NCBI GenBank assembly: GCA_964498075.1
Contig: CAZCGA010000010.1
Coordinates: 16,088 to 80,087 of the forward strand
Length of the DNA stretch: 64,000 nt
Direction: 5' to 3'
DNA from: CAZCGA01 sp964498075
GTDB lineage: Bacteria > Desulfobacterota > Binatia > HRBIN30
Numbering within the stretch: position 1 is the first letter of the stretch; each line of letters starts with the position of its first letter. The notes below the pieces were generated by a model. The model ran no database searches and was not told the DNA's origin. It saw only the letters and a program-made list of their open reading frames with translations. The position numbers and the translations under genes are program-made. Shown in pieces: positions 9,268 to 18,746 of this stretch.

Positions 9268-12200
9268 ATGTCTACGCGAACGACGGGTGCGGCCCTCGGG
9301 CTGCTCATCGGTCTGCTCTTCTTCATTTCCGGATTCACCGGCCTCGTGTACGAGGTCATCTGGGCCAAGTACCTGGCGCTGTTGCTCGGGAGCACGGCCT
9401 ACGCACAGGTGGGGGTGCTGGCGGTCTTCATGGGCGGGTTGGCGGCCGGCAGTGTAGTGTGGGGTGGCCGGGTCGATCGCGGCAGCCGAGCGCTGGCGCT
9501 GTATGGGGCGCTGGAGATCGGGATCGGTCTGTGCGCCGTGGTCTTTGCGTCGGGGTTCGATGCGCTGAGTCAGGCCTACTGGTGGGCGCTGGCGACGGTC
9601 GGCGCCACGGGACTCGCGGCCGCCGTAGTCAAGACAGGGCTGTGTGTCATCGCGATGTTTCCTTCGACTTTCTGCATGGGCGGGACCCTGCCGGTGTTGA
9701 GCCGGGCGCTTGGGGTGGAGCGTCCCGGGTTGGGCCGTGGCGTCGCCTACCTGTATACGGTGAACAGCCTGGGTGCGGCGCTCGGCGCGGTCCTCACCGG
9801 CTTCTATCTCGTTGCGATGTGGGGCTTCGATGCGCCGTTCTTCACTGCGGCGCTCGTCAACGTTGGGGTTGGACTCATTGCTCTGGCGGCGTCGTCGCGA
9901 GTGTCCGACCAGCGTCGCGAGGCGCGTCCGGCGGCGAAGGAAGCAGAGGTCGCTGTCCCAGAGATCGACGAGGTGCGAGGTTACGCATCCTTGGTTCTCA
10001 CGGCCGCCGCGGTCTCGGGCGCCGTCGCGATGGTCTACGAGGTCGCATGGATACGGTTGTGCAGCTTGGTGCTCGGCTCGTCGACGTACTCGTTCTCCAT
10101 CATGCTCACGGCCTTCATTACGGGCATCGCGGCGGGCAGTCTGGTGTACAGCCTGACCGACCCGGCGCGCCGGCGACCGTTGCGATTCTTCGCCTACAGC
10201 TCGCTGGTGGCGGCGGCGGTGTTGGTCTTGTGCCTGCCGGCGTATGAGCGGCTGCCATATTATCTTGGGCGGCTTACGGCCATCCTGCGGCAGCGCGACG
10301 CGTCATTCGCGACGTATCAAACGGCGACGTTGCTCTTCTGCGTAGCCGTGATGCTACCGCTGACCTTCGTGAGTGGTTTGAACTTCCCCGCGTTGGCGCA
10401 TGCGGCTGGGCAGGCGCGTGCAGGAATCGGTCGACCGGTGAGTCGGGTGCTATTTGCGAATACGGCGGGCACGATCTGCGGGGCCGTTGTCGGTGGGCTC
10501 TATCTGCTCCCCGCGGCCGGCCTTCACGGAACGTTCCTTCTCGGCATTACGGCAACCGCGCTGGTGGCCCTGGTGGTATTGGCGCGTGACCGTGGTGTCC
10601 CACGCCGCAGGGTGCAGCTGCTCAGCGCAGTGTCACTGGCGGTGTTGGCGGCGTACGCGGTGATTGGACCGGGATGGGACCTCCGGTTGCTGGTTGCCGG
10701 CGAGTTCCGTCGCCACGAGGGCATCGAGGCCGGCACCTTTGCGGAGTATCGTGCCGGCTTGGAGCAGCAACTGCTCTTCTACCGGGACGGCATCAGCGCG
10801 ACCGTCAGCGTCGAGCGTCAGCCGCCGGACGAAGTGACCTTGCGGGTGAATGGCAAGGCCGACGCGTCGGCCAAGGGGGATCGCGACACGGAGCTGTTGT
10901 CCGGCCACTTGCCGGCCATCCTGCATCCGACGGCGCGCCGCGCGTTGGTCATCGGGTATGGCAGCGGCATCACGGTCGGCGCGCTGTTGCGCCATCCCAT
11001 CGAGTCGGTCGACGTCGTCGAGATCTCTCCGGAAGTGATCGCCGCCGACGAGCAGTTTCGACCGTACAACCATGACCCGCTGCACGATCCACGCACGCAC
11101 CTCTACGTCGAGGACGCGCGCACCTTTCTCTACCGTGTCGAGGAGCAGTACGACCTGATCGTGAGCGAGCCCTCCAACCCCTGGATTGCCGGGATCGCCA
11201 ACCTCTTTACGGTCGAGTTCTTCGACCAGGTGCGCAGTCGACTCGCCCCGGACGGCGTGCTCGTGCAATGGTTCCACACCTACGAGACCTCCGACACGCT
11301 GGTGCGACTCATTCTGCGGACCGTTGCCCAGGGTTTCGGGGAGGTACGGGTCTTCCAGCCGAATCGCTGGGACGTCTTTGTGGTTGCGGCGCCGTCACGA
11401 CGCATCGTGAGCCGCACGGCCATGGAAGCGGCTTTCCGTGAGGCTGGGGAGCTGGGCGAAGTGGGGATCAACCGTGTCGCAACCGTGCTTGGGCTGGAGA
11501 TGCTCGCCGACGCGGCGGTGCGCAGGCAAGCGGGAGCCGGCGTCGTGAACCGCGATCGCCTCCCGGTGCTCGAGTACATGGCGCCGCGGGCATTCTTCGA
11601 TGGCAAGAACGCCAGTCTCATCGCCAAGGGTGCTATCGAGGACGGATTCGTGCAACCGGCGATCGGACTCGATGCAGACGACTACCGCGACCTCACTGCG
11701 TACCTGAAGAGAGCCGACCTGCTGCACTACAACCAGGCGCTGCGCATCGTGGCGGCGTGGCTGGCGGCCGCCCCACAGGACCAGACGGCGGCCAAGATGC
11801 TGACGGACTGGACAACCAGCAACCCCAACTCGCCCGTGTTGCTGGAGACGTTGAGCGGCGCCGCCTCCCACACCGACCCGGCGACGCGCGACGCCTATGC
11901 AGGGTTGCTGATGCGCGTGGTGTGGTCGCTGCACCTCAAACCCGCCGCGCGCGATGTCGCCGCGGTCGCCCCGATCGTTCGGACGGCGGCGCAGGGGTCT
12001 GAGCAGGCCGTTGAGCTGCTCACCCAGCTCGGTGAGCTCTACGTGGCGAGCGGTGCGTATGCGGACGCCATCGAGACACTGGATGCCGCCTTGGCACAGT
12101 CCGCATCCGCCGGGCTCGACGGCGCATCGGAGCCGTCGGCGTTGCACTGCGCGCGTGGGCGCGCCTTCGAGAAGTTGGGTAACGTGCCGGCGGCGCAGGC

Positions 12201-12285
12201 GGCGTTGGCCCTGTGTCGGCCGGCGGCCCCCGATGCCGCGCATCCGTTCGCCGAGTCGCGGCGCCTGGACCAGGCCGTCCCCTGA
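9268..12285 (+). CDS. Fused MFS-like membrane protein / spermidine synthase-like protein with TPR tail
   Basis: The protein is about 1005 residues. The N-terminal half holds many hydrophobic segments in two MFS-like bundles, each opening with a GLVYEVIWAK or AMVYEVAWIR type motif. It is followed by a spermidine synthase/methyltransferase-like domain (VIGYGSGITVGALL, VVEISPEVI, and the motif SEPSNPWIAGIANLFT). The last 200 residues look like TPR helices. This fusion is common in deltaproteobacterial genomes; its reaction is not established. The ATG at 9268 is used; GTG 9256 and TTG 9250, the latter overlapping the preceding stop, are alternatives. Confidence 0.85.
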   Translation: MSTRTTGAALGLLIGLLFFISGFTGLVYEVIWAKYLALLLGSTAYAQVGVLAVFMGGLAAGSVVWGGRVDRGSRALALYGALEIGIGLCAVVFASGFDALSQAYWWALATVGATGLAAAVVKTGLCVIAMFPSTFCMGGTLPVLSRALGVERPGLGRGVAYLYTVNSLGAALGAVLTGFYLVAMWGFDAPFFTAALVNVGVGLIALAASSRVSDQRREARPAAKEAEVAVPEIDEVRGYASLVLTAAAVSGAVAMVYEVAWIRLCSLVLGSSTYSFSIMLTAFITGIAAGSLVYSLTDPARRRPLRFFAYSSLVAAAVLVLCLPAYERLPYYLGRLTAILRQRDASFATYQTATLLFCVAVMLPLTFVSGLNFPALAHAAGQARAGIGRPVSRVLFANTAGTICGAVVGGLYLLPAAGLHGTFLLGITATALVALVVLARDRGVPRRRVQLLSAVSLAVLAAYAVIGPGWDLRLLVAGEFRRHEGIEAGTFAEYRAGLEQQLLFYRDGISATVSVERQPPDEVTLRVNGKADASAKGDRDTELLSGHLPAILHPTARRALVIGYGSGITVGALLRHPIESVDVVEISPEVIAADEQFRPYNHDPLHDPRTHLYVEDARTFLYRVEEQYDLIVSEPSNPWIAGIANLFTVEFFDQVRSRLAPDGVLVQWFHTYETSDTLVRLILRTVAQGFGEVRVFQPNRWDVFVVAAPSRRIVSRTAMEAAFREAGELGEVGINRVATVLGLEMLADAAVRRQAGAGVVNRDRLPVLEYMAPRAFFDGKNASLIAKGAIEDGFVQPAIGLDADDYRDLTAYLKRADLLHYNQALRIVAAWLAAAPQDQTAAKMLTDWTTSNPNSPVLLETLSGAASHTDPATRDAYAGLLMRVVWSLHLKPAARDVAAVAPIVRTAAQGSEQAVELLTQLGELYVASGAYADAIETLDAALAQSASAGLDGASEPSALHCARGRAFEKLGNVPAAQAALALCRPAAPDAAHPFAESRRLDQAVP

Positions 12286-12297
12286 ATGCGGTAAAGT

Positions 12298-12316
12298 GAC
12301 GTCCCGGCGGGACGTC
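12298..12316. terminator. Bidirectional hairpin between convergent genes
   Basis: A perfect 8-bp stem, GACGTCCC (12298-12305) with GGGACGTC (12309-12316) and a three-base loop, sits between the convergent spermidine synthase-like and cytochrome c genes. There is no long U tract on either side, so termination is inferred from position. Confidence 0.5.
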
Positions 12317-12317
12317 T

Positions 12318-12674
12318 CTAATCGGGAGACTTGAAGGTCATCAGGTAGGTGATGAGGTCGCCGGTTTGCTCGTGATTGAGCGACGCGCCGAACGCCATCA
12401 TCGCCGTGCCACGCTTGCCGTGCTCGATCACCTCCGCCATTCCTTCCGGCGTTGCGGTTCTCCAGAAATCCGCGATGCTGAAGTTGGTCGGTGGAGGTTT
12501 GAGTGCTTTTCCAGCCGGCCCATCACCCTTGCCTTCCTTGCCATGACAGAAGGCGCAGCGGGCATCGTACGACGCTTTGCCTTTCGCGGCGTCGCCAGCG
12601 TGCGCCACCCCGGCGGACACACACCACAGCGACAGTGAGGCACACATCAGCCAAGGCAACCACGGCAGTTGCAT
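12318..12674 (-). CDS. Small periplasmic c-type cytochrome
   Basis: The 118-residue protein has an N-terminal signal peptide ending near GVAHA (residue 26), a single heme-attachment motif CAFCH at residues 40-44, and a methionine-containing segment (GTAMMAFGASL) likely to give the distal heme ligand. It is a class I monoheme cytochrome of the cytochrome_C/CccA type, acting in periplasmic electron transfer. The start at 12674 puts the signal peptide at the N-terminus; two upstream ATGs would give an untypical long leader. No partner oxidoreductase is adjacent, so its electron donor and acceptor are unknown. Confidence 0.85.
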   Translation of the reverse strand: MQLPWLPWLMCASLSLWCVSAGVAHAGDAAKGKASYDARCAFCHGKEGKGDGPAGKALKPPPTNFSIADFWRTATPEGMAEVIEHGKRGTAMMAFGASLNHEQTGDLITYLMTFKSPD

Positions 12675-12823
12675 CGTCTCTCGTGTGGCCACGTCTCGTG
12701 TCATGGGCGGGTGGCTTACTATCAAGCCTCGGCAATCGTCAAGGCGCGCCGTCCGTGCGGCGGAGAACTTTGACTCTGCGCGGTAGTTCCTCTACTGGTG
12801 CGACGGCATGCAAGAGGAACGTG

Positions 12824-13282
12824 ATGAGCCGACGCGACGCCATTCAACTCACCGCCGATGAGCAGGAACAGTTTCTCAAACACACGAGGACGATTGTTCT
12901 CTCGACCTTGGATCCGCGGGGCTATCCGCATTCGGTGGCCATGTGGTACGAGATGGAGGACGGCGGCTTCGTGATGACCACGTATGCCAAGTCGCAAAAG
13001 GCGCTGAACATCCAGCGCGACCCCAAGGTGGCGCTGTTGGCCGAGTCGGGCGCGACATACGACACGCTGAAAGGTGTGCTCATCCGCGGCCGTGCCGAGT
13101 TGATTCACGACCTCGACACGTGCGTGAAAGTGCTGTCACGCATCCATCGAAAGATGATGGGCTCGATGCCCGAGGGGATCGAAGCAGCGCTCAAGCAGCA
13201 AGCCCGCAAACGGGTGGTCATCCGGGTGACGCCCGAGCGCGTCAGCAGCTGGGACCACAGCAAGTTGGGTGGTGCGTACTAG
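12824..13282 (+). CDS. PPOX-fold (pyridoxamine oxidase-like / F420-dependent) family protein
   Basis: The 152-residue split-barrel flavin or F420-binding protein has the family pattern TIVLSTLDPRGYPHSVAMWY near the N-terminus, then TTYAKSQKALNIQRDPKVAL and GVLIRGRAEL. These match the PPOX class of F420-dependent or FMN-dependent enzymes. The ATG at 12824 follows the ribosome binding site AGAGGAAC. The cofactor and substrate cannot be decided from the sequence. It lies alone between a divergent cytochrome gene and the stalk protein genes. Confidence 0.82.
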   Translation: MSRRDAIQLTADEQEQFLKHTRTIVLSTLDPRGYPHSVAMWYEMEDGGFVMTTYAKSQKALNIQRDPKVALLAESGATYDTLKGVLIRGRAELIHDLDTCVKVLSRIHRKMMGSMPEGIEAALKQQARKRVVIRVTPERVSSWDHSKLGGAY

Positions 13283-13486
13283 CTTGGCTGCGCACCGTCA
13301 CGCGGGCTACGGGACAGGCCGCCGCCAGCACCGCCGCTTGAGCGCCGCAATCAAGCTCGGAGACGCCGCGGCGGCTGATTCGCGCACGCACCGTATTGCA
13401 AATCGTAGACGGGAGGCGCATTAAGGCCCCCTGTCAGACTTCCCGATGTTTCCGCACCATGCCTCGCGCTCCAGGAATTCGACGTC

Positions 13487-15967
13487 ATGAACGGGATCAG
13501 CGGACTCGCGCGGGCAGCGGTGTTTCTTTGCTGCGTTGCGGCGACTGCGGCAGCCGCCGACGGGGCGCCGGGCGATTTGGACTGCCTGACCCCTGGCGAC
13601 ATTACCGCGGTCGTTGAGGCGATCTTCAACGGCAGCACGTGTCCGGGAACGGACGTCAACAGGGATGGACGCGTCACCGCTGCGGATCTTCCCGCAGCCG
13701 TTCGCGCCCTCCCGGTGCCACTGACCCCGAGCCTCACCCCAAGCTTGACCCCGGGCCTCGCCGCGAGCCCATCGGTCACGGCAACCCTGCAGTCACGCTC
13801 ACCGACCGCCACGCCTACTCACACGGCTTCGACGACGCCGACCGCGACGCGGTTCGCGACGCCGAGCTCCACTGCGTCGGCGTCGAATACGCCCACGGTT
13901 CGTTCGACGCCGGTTGCGACCGCGACAGGTCCGCTGTCCGTGACGCCGACCCCGTCACCCACGTCCTCGCGGACCGCGAGCGGTACCCCCTCGGCAACGC
14001 GCACGCCGTCGCCGCTATTGACCGCCCAGGCATCCATGACGCCGACGAGCACTGGAACGGCGACGTCCGCGTCTTCGCCAACGGTTTCGGCGACCGCTGC
14101 CGCGAGCGCAACGGTCACGAGCACCCCAACCGCCACGGGCACTGCGACCGCCACGCCCACTGGGGCCACCGCTACGCCGGGAACGGTGACCCCCAACACC
14201 GCAACCCCAACTGCGTCCGCAAGCCCTAGCATTGCCGCAACGGCTACGCTGACACCGCCACCCGACAGTACGGTTTCTCCACTCCCGCTCACGCCGACAG
14301 AAAGCCCGACGCCGGCCGCGACTCCAACACCCACCGCCAGTCCCGTGCTGACCCCGCCGACGGCCGCGTCGTCATCAACGGTGACGCGGACAGCTACGCG
14401 GACCCTTACGCCGACCGCCTCTGCGACACCGAGTGCCACGCGCGTGCTGCCGCCCACCCTCACCCCCTCACGCACCGGGACTCCCGGCCCGACCGCTACG
14501 ATGACCCGGACACCTTCGATCACGCGCACGCCCACGGTCACGCGGACGCCGACCGTAACGTTGACACCGAGCCGGTCGCGAACGCCGAGCCGAACCGCGA
14601 CGCCCTCGGTGACGCCAACCTCAACCAACACGCCGAGGGCTACCGCGACCGCCACCACGACCAGAACACCGACACTCACACCAACGGCGACAAAGAGCCG
14701 GACGGCGAGCGGAACGCCCACGGCGACGGCGACCGGGACGGACACTGCCACCCCCACCGTGACGGCGACCCCGACGAACACACGGACGCCCACCCGGACC
14801 AAGACGTTGAGCGCCACGGCTACCTCCACGCCAACCTCCACCCTGACGCCAACGGTCACTCAGACTCCGAGCCGAACGACCACCGGGACGGACACGCCGA
14901 CCGCAACGCTCAGCCCCACACGCACGGCCACCAGGACAAAGACGGACACCGCGACGCGGACACCGACGCGCACGGCGACCCGGACCGCGACATCAACCCC
15001 GACGCGCACATTCACTGCGACACCAACTGCGACGGCGACGCGTACGCCCCTCGGTACCGCCACGACGACCGCTACGCGTACCACAACGCCGACGGCGACG
15101 ATGACTCGCACCCCCACCGCGACGGCGACATCGACAGTAACGCGCACGCCAACGGCGACACGGACGTTTTCGCGGACGCCAACCCAGACGGCGACTCGGT
15201 CACCAACACGTAGTGCGTCGCCCACTCGAACCGCCACCGGCACGCCGACGCCGCTCCCACCGGATGCGGGACCGAAGGTGCTGTTCCTCGGAGTCGTCAC
15301 CAACGCGGACGGCTGCGTGTTTTGTTGCGACGACACCTGCGTGACGACCCCGACCCCGACGCCGGCGTTCGATGTTCAGGGACGCCGGGTCTACGAGGTA
15401 AAAAACGGTCAGTTCATCATCGTGGTGGAAGGTGCCGCCGGTGCGAGTCTCGCGGCTCCCGGCAAATCGCTGCAACCGGTCGCTCCAAGCAACCGGCCGG
15501 ACCTGCAGATTCAAAACACTCGGGATATGGGAAACGGGAGTTCGCAGGTATGCGATACGGGTCCGGCGTCGTCCGGCGGTGGAGGCATTCCGGGGATCAA
15601 CCCTGCGAGCTTCGCGCCAGGCAATCCGACGATCTCCGACGCGCTCAACGATTTCGCCTGTCGCTTCGATCCGTTTGTCAGCGCAAGTTCACCCTGCACG
15701 ATCAAGGATCCAGGGCGCGAGCCGAAGACCATCATGACGGACGCCACGGCGCAGTTCTGCGACGTTGTGACAACGACCGCCGAATTTCCAACCGGCGAGT
15801 CGGTCGTGACGGTGAAACTGCGCGACGTGATCGGCAACCTCGGACCAACTGCCGAAATCGTGGTCCGGGTGGCCACACTCGCACCCACGCCGACGCGCAC
15901 CGCGAGCCGCACCGCGAGCCGCACCCCGACACTGACTGCAACCCGTACCCCGACCCGCACGCCGTAA
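13487..15967 (+). CDS. Secreted dockerin-like protein with long Thr/Pro stalk (copy 1)
   Basis: The 826-residue protein begins with a signal peptide (about residues 1-25). A short dockerin/EF-hand-like module follows (residues 27-75) with a calcium-loop pattern DVNRDGRVTAADL. About 510 residues of repeats based on T-P-T and T-x-T with Ser, Arg and Ala come next. A globular C-terminal domain of about 200 residues carries NADGC, CCDDTC, FIIVVEG, RPDLQI, GPASSGGGGIPGI and GPTAEIVVRVA, with a second short Thr/Pro tail at the end. The stalk is probably extended, possibly glycosylated, and holds the C-terminal domain away from the cell. It has a close paralogue directly downstream. The function of the C-terminal domain is not known to me. 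Confidence 0.8.
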   Translation: MNGISGLARAAVFLCCVAATAAAADGAPGDLDCLTPGDITAVVEAIFNGSTCPGTDVNRDGRVTAADLPAAVRALPVPLTPSLTPSLTPGLAASPSVTATLQSRSPTATPTHTASTTPTATRFATPSSTASASNTPTVRSTPVATATGPLSVTPTPSPTSSRTASGTPSATRTPSPLLTAQASMTPTSTGTATSASSPTVSATAAASATVTSTPTATGTATATPTGATATPGTVTPNTATPTASASPSIAATATLTPPPDSTVSPLPLTPTESPTPAATPTPTASPVLTPPTAASSSTVTRTATRTLTPTASATPSATRVLPPTLTPSRTGTPGPTATMTRTPSITRTPTVTRTPTVTLTPSRSRTPSRTATPSVTPTSTNTPRATATATTTRTPTLTPTATKSRTASGTPTATATGTDTATPTVTATPTNTRTPTRTKTLSATATSTPTSTLTPTVTQTPSRTTTGTDTPTATLSPTRTATRTKTDTATRTPTRTATRTATSTPTRTFTATPTATATRTPLGTATTTATRTTTPTATMTRTPTATATSTVTRTPTATRTFSRTPTQTATRSPTRSASPTRTATGTPTPLPPDAGPKVLFLGVVTNADGCVFCCDDTCVTTPTPTPAFDVQGRRVYEVKNGQFIIVVEGAAGASLAAPGKSLQPVAPSNRPDLQIQNTRDMGNGSSQVCDTGPASSGGGGIPGINPASFAPGNPTISDALNDFACRFDPFVSASSPCTIKDPGREPKTIMTDATAQFCDVVTTTAEFPTGESVVTVKLRDVIGNLGPTAEIVVRVATLAPTPTRTASRTASRTPTLTATRTPTRTP
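13721..15260 (+). repeat. Low-complexity Thr/Pro-coding repeat (stalk of copy 1)
   Basis: The DNA is built from imperfect 6-base units such as ACGCCG and ACCGCG, coding for T-P, T-A and T-R. The pattern keeps several other frames open on both strands, which creates long false ORFs, including a Val/Gly-rich one on the minus strand. Confidence 0.9.
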
Positions 15968-16075
15968 GTGGGAGTGCATCGGTGTGGCGGGAAATTTCTC
16001 GTGGTGCATTGCAAACGGCGCGCAGTCCAGGCATGAGAGATCGGCCTGATTCACTTGAGGCCGTTTGTTGTTCGT

Positions 16076-18610
16076 ATGTCGCGTCTTGCTCACCTGCCTG
16101 CGGGGAAATTTGTCTACAATGCGGCAGGGCGGTTGGTCGTGGCCGCGATCGTTGCCTGTCTCGGTGCAGCGCCGGCAGTTGCTGCCTGCCTGCCCGGCGA
16201 TGCGGACTGCGATAGCGCCGCGGATTCCCGCGACGTAAGCGGCGTGATCGCCGCGATCTTCGGCGACAACAGCTGCGAGTGTGCTGACGCCAACGGCGAC
16301 GGTCGCGTAACGGCTGCCGACGTCCTGGCGGAGCTACGGCGGTTGCCGGTCCCGACGCCAACCGCGACGGTCGAAGCGTCGCCGACTGCCACGCAACCGT
16401 CACTGTCGCCGAGTCCGACACCGAGCGCTTCGCCGACCGAGTCGGCCACGCGGGGGGGCTCGCCATCACCCACGAGTACTCCCACGGGGGTGTTGACGCC
16501 GGGACAGACGGCGCTGCCTTCGGCAACGCTCATGCCCACACCGACACGAACATTGACGCCGTCAGGAACATCCACGGCGTCGAGTAGCCCGGCGTCGACA
16601 CGCACGACATCGCCCTCGCCGACGCCGGAGGCGACGGCGACGCAATCGACGACGTCGGCTCCAACGGCATCGCCGACGGAGGCGACCACGGCGACGGTTC
16701 CGCCGTCGTCGACCTCCACCCCCGGGGACACACCGACATCGTCTGCGACGCCGACGGAGACCGCTACGCTGCCGCCGTCCCAAACTCCAACCATTACGGG
16801 GACGCCCACGGTCACACCGACCGAGTCCGATACGCCGACGGTGACGCAGACGTTGACGCCCTCACGGACAGGAACGGCGACGCGCACGGGAACCGTCACT
16901 CACACGCCCCGCGCGACCGCAACGACAACAACCACACGCACCTTCACGCGCACTGGGACACCCTCGGCGACCCCGACGATAACGCGCACACCGACCAATT
17001 CCCGGACGCCAACGATTACGCGGACGCCGCCGCCAACGGGAACCGACACGCCGACTCCGACGCCTTCGTCCACCGGAACGGTTGCCACGACACCACCGGT
17101 GACTTCCACGCTGAGCGCGAGTCATACGCCGTCCATTACCGCGACGGCCGCAACGACTCCCATGGACACCGCTACCCTCGCGCCGACAGAAACCGCACCG
17201 CCGGGCTCGACGCAGACAGCAACGTTCACAGCGAGCCAGACGACCCCCACGGCGACCCCGACGCTCACGTGGACTCCGACGAACACCAAGACGCCGTCAC
17301 TGACCCGGACGCCGACGGTCACGCGGACACCCACAACAACACGCACAGACACACCGACCCCCACCAATACGTGGACCTTCACTCTGACGGCGACGCAGAC
17401 GGTGACGAGAACCCCGACGGTGACCGCCACCGCAACGGTGACGCGAACGCCATCGGCAACGCGTACCGCAACCGCGACGCCGACGTCGACCCGCACAGCG
17501 AGCGGCACCGGTACCTCGACGACGACGCGCACGCCGACGGCGACGCCGACGGGGAGCGGGACGCAAACGCCCACCCGCACCCCAAGCGCGACGGCCTCTG
17601 CGACGGTGACCGCGACGCCGACGGCGACGCGCACGTCGACCGCAACGGCGACGGCAACACCGTCGCAGACGGCGACGCGCACCCCGACGACGACGGCCAC
17701 GCGGAGTGCAACACCCAGCCCGACGTCGACACGAACGCTGACGGCAACCCGAACCAACACGACCACGGCGACGCCGTCGCGGACACCCACCTCGACCGCC
17801 ACGCGGACCGCAACAGCGACGCTGACATCGACACGGACGGCTACGTCGACCGCGACCCCGTCGGTAACGCCGCCGTCGACGCCAACGCGTACCCCGACGC
17901 GGACACCTACAGCGACGTCGACGCGAACGGCGACGCGGACGCCGCCTCCGACGTCATCACTTCCGGGCCCGCGCGTGCTGAAGCTTGTCGTGGCTAACGG
18001 CAACGGATGCGCCGCCTGCGACGATCCGCTCTGTCAATGCACCGGCACGCCGTCACCCACGCCGAAGATCGAGCAAGGGCTGCAGGTTTTCGACCGACCG
18101 TTTGGCTGTGGCTTCATCATAGTGGTCGAGGGCCAGCCGGCGACTCCACAGAGCCCGGCGGTGGGCACCTCGTTGCAGCCGCCGCTTCCACCCCCGACTC
18201 CCCAGACCACCCGACCCGACCTGCAGATTGAGGCGAGCCGCAATCTCGGAAACGGGAGCCTGACGGTGTGTGACCGCGGCCCGGCATCGTCCGGTGGTGG
18301 TGGGATCCCTGGAATCGACCCTGCCAACTTCGGGGCGGGCCAAGATATCACTGATGCCTTGTGGGACTTCTCGTGCCGCTTTGATCTCGGTACGCCCTGC
18401 ACTCTGGGGTCGAACGGTGACAGTGCGTTCCTGGCACCGGAGTGCAACCTCCCCGCGAATCAGTGCCGTCAATTCTGCCGATTGGTGCCTGGCACCGAGG
18501 GTTTTCCCGCCGGCGATACTATCCTAACGGCGCAGTTGCGCGACGTTGCGAAGAACATCGGCCCCGCGACCCAGATCGTCGTCCGGGTGGCGGCGGCCTG
18601 TGGGCCGTGA
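16076..18610 (+). CDS. Secreted dockerin-like protein with long Thr/Pro stalk (copy 2)
   Basis: This 844-residue paralogue of the preceding gene has the same order: signal peptide ending near APAVA, a dockerin-like module with the calcium-loop pattern DANGDGRVTAADV, about 540 residues of Thr/Pro/Ser repeats, and the same C-terminal domain (NGNGCAACDDPLC, CGFIIVVEG, RPDLQIEASRNLGNGS, GPASSGGGGIPGI, IVVRVAA). It lacks the extra Thr/Pro tail of copy 1 and ends on the globular domain. The ATG at 16076 is used; a TTG at 16055 is also possible. Only 108 bases separate it from copy 1, so the two probably arose by tandem duplication. Confidence 0.8.
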   Translation: MSRLAHLPAGKFVYNAAGRLVVAAIVACLGAAPAVAACLPGDADCDSAADSRDVSGVIAAIFGDNSCECADANGDGRVTAADVLAELRRLPVPTPTATVEASPTATQPSLSPSPTPSASPTESATRGGSPSPTSTPTGVLTPGQTALPSATLMPTPTRTLTPSGTSTASSSPASTRTTSPSPTPEATATQSTTSAPTASPTEATTATVPPSSTSTPGDTPTSSATPTETATLPPSQTPTITGTPTVTPTESDTPTVTQTLTPSRTGTATRTGTVTHTPRATATTTTTRTFTRTGTPSATPTITRTPTNSRTPTITRTPPPTGTDTPTPTPSSTGTVATTPPVTSTLSASHTPSITATAATTPMDTATLAPTETAPPGSTQTATFTASQTTPTATPTLTWTPTNTKTPSLTRTPTVTRTPTTTRTDTPTPTNTWTFTLTATQTVTRTPTVTATATVTRTPSATRTATATPTSTRTASGTGTSTTTRTPTATPTGSGTQTPTRTPSATASATVTATPTATRTSTATATATPSQTATRTPTTTATRSATPSPTSTRTLTATRTNTTTATPSRTPTSTATRTATATLTSTRTATSTATPSVTPPSTPTRTPTRTPTATSTRTATRTPPPTSSLPGPRVLKLVVANGNGCAACDDPLCQCTGTPSPTPKIEQGLQVFDRPFGCGFIIVVEGQPATPQSPAVGTSLQPPLPPPTPQTTRPDLQIEASRNLGNGSLTVCDRGPASSGGGGIPGIDPANFGAGQDITDALWDFSCRFDLGTPCTLGSNGDSAFLAPECNLPANQCRQFCRLVPGTEGFPAGDTILTAQLRDVAKNIGPATQIVVRVAAACGP
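16351..17966 (+). repeat. Low-complexity Thr/Pro-coding repeat (stalk of copy 2)
   Basis: This has the same kind of imperfect ACG/CCG-based repeat as in copy 1. The mix of third-position bases differs along its length, so it is not a single recent expansion. The opposite strand is open over most of the length. Confidence 0.9.
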
Positions 18611-18640
18611 GGCATTATCAAACTATTTTCGCTTTTCCGC

Positions 18641-18669
18641 TTGACTAGTTTTGCGGAATGCGGCATAGA
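18641..18669 (+). promoter_or_regulatory. Sigma-70-type promoter for the four-gene secreted-protein operon
   Basis: A -35 box TTGACT (18641-18646), a 17-base spacer and a -10 box CATAGA (18664-18669) lie about 80 bases before the first gene of the cluster at 18747. No comparable pair was noticed in the short gaps between the four genes. Confidence 0.5.
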
Positions 18670-18746
18670 AACTGTCGCGTTTTCACCGGGATCGAGGAGG
18701 TCCCTGCTTGATGGTAGACGCTGGAGTTACCGAAAGGAGGCGTGCA

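Noticed and set aside
13819..14859. Long minus-strand Val/Gly-rich ORF over the Thr/Pro stalk
   Set aside because: It is the complement of ACG/CCG repeats, which keeps this frame open by composition. It has no ribosome binding site or domain and overlaps a well-supported gene on the other strand.
17122..18003. Second long minus-strand Val-rich ORF over stalk copy 2
   Set aside because: Same cause as the first: the reverse complement of the repeat has few stop codons.
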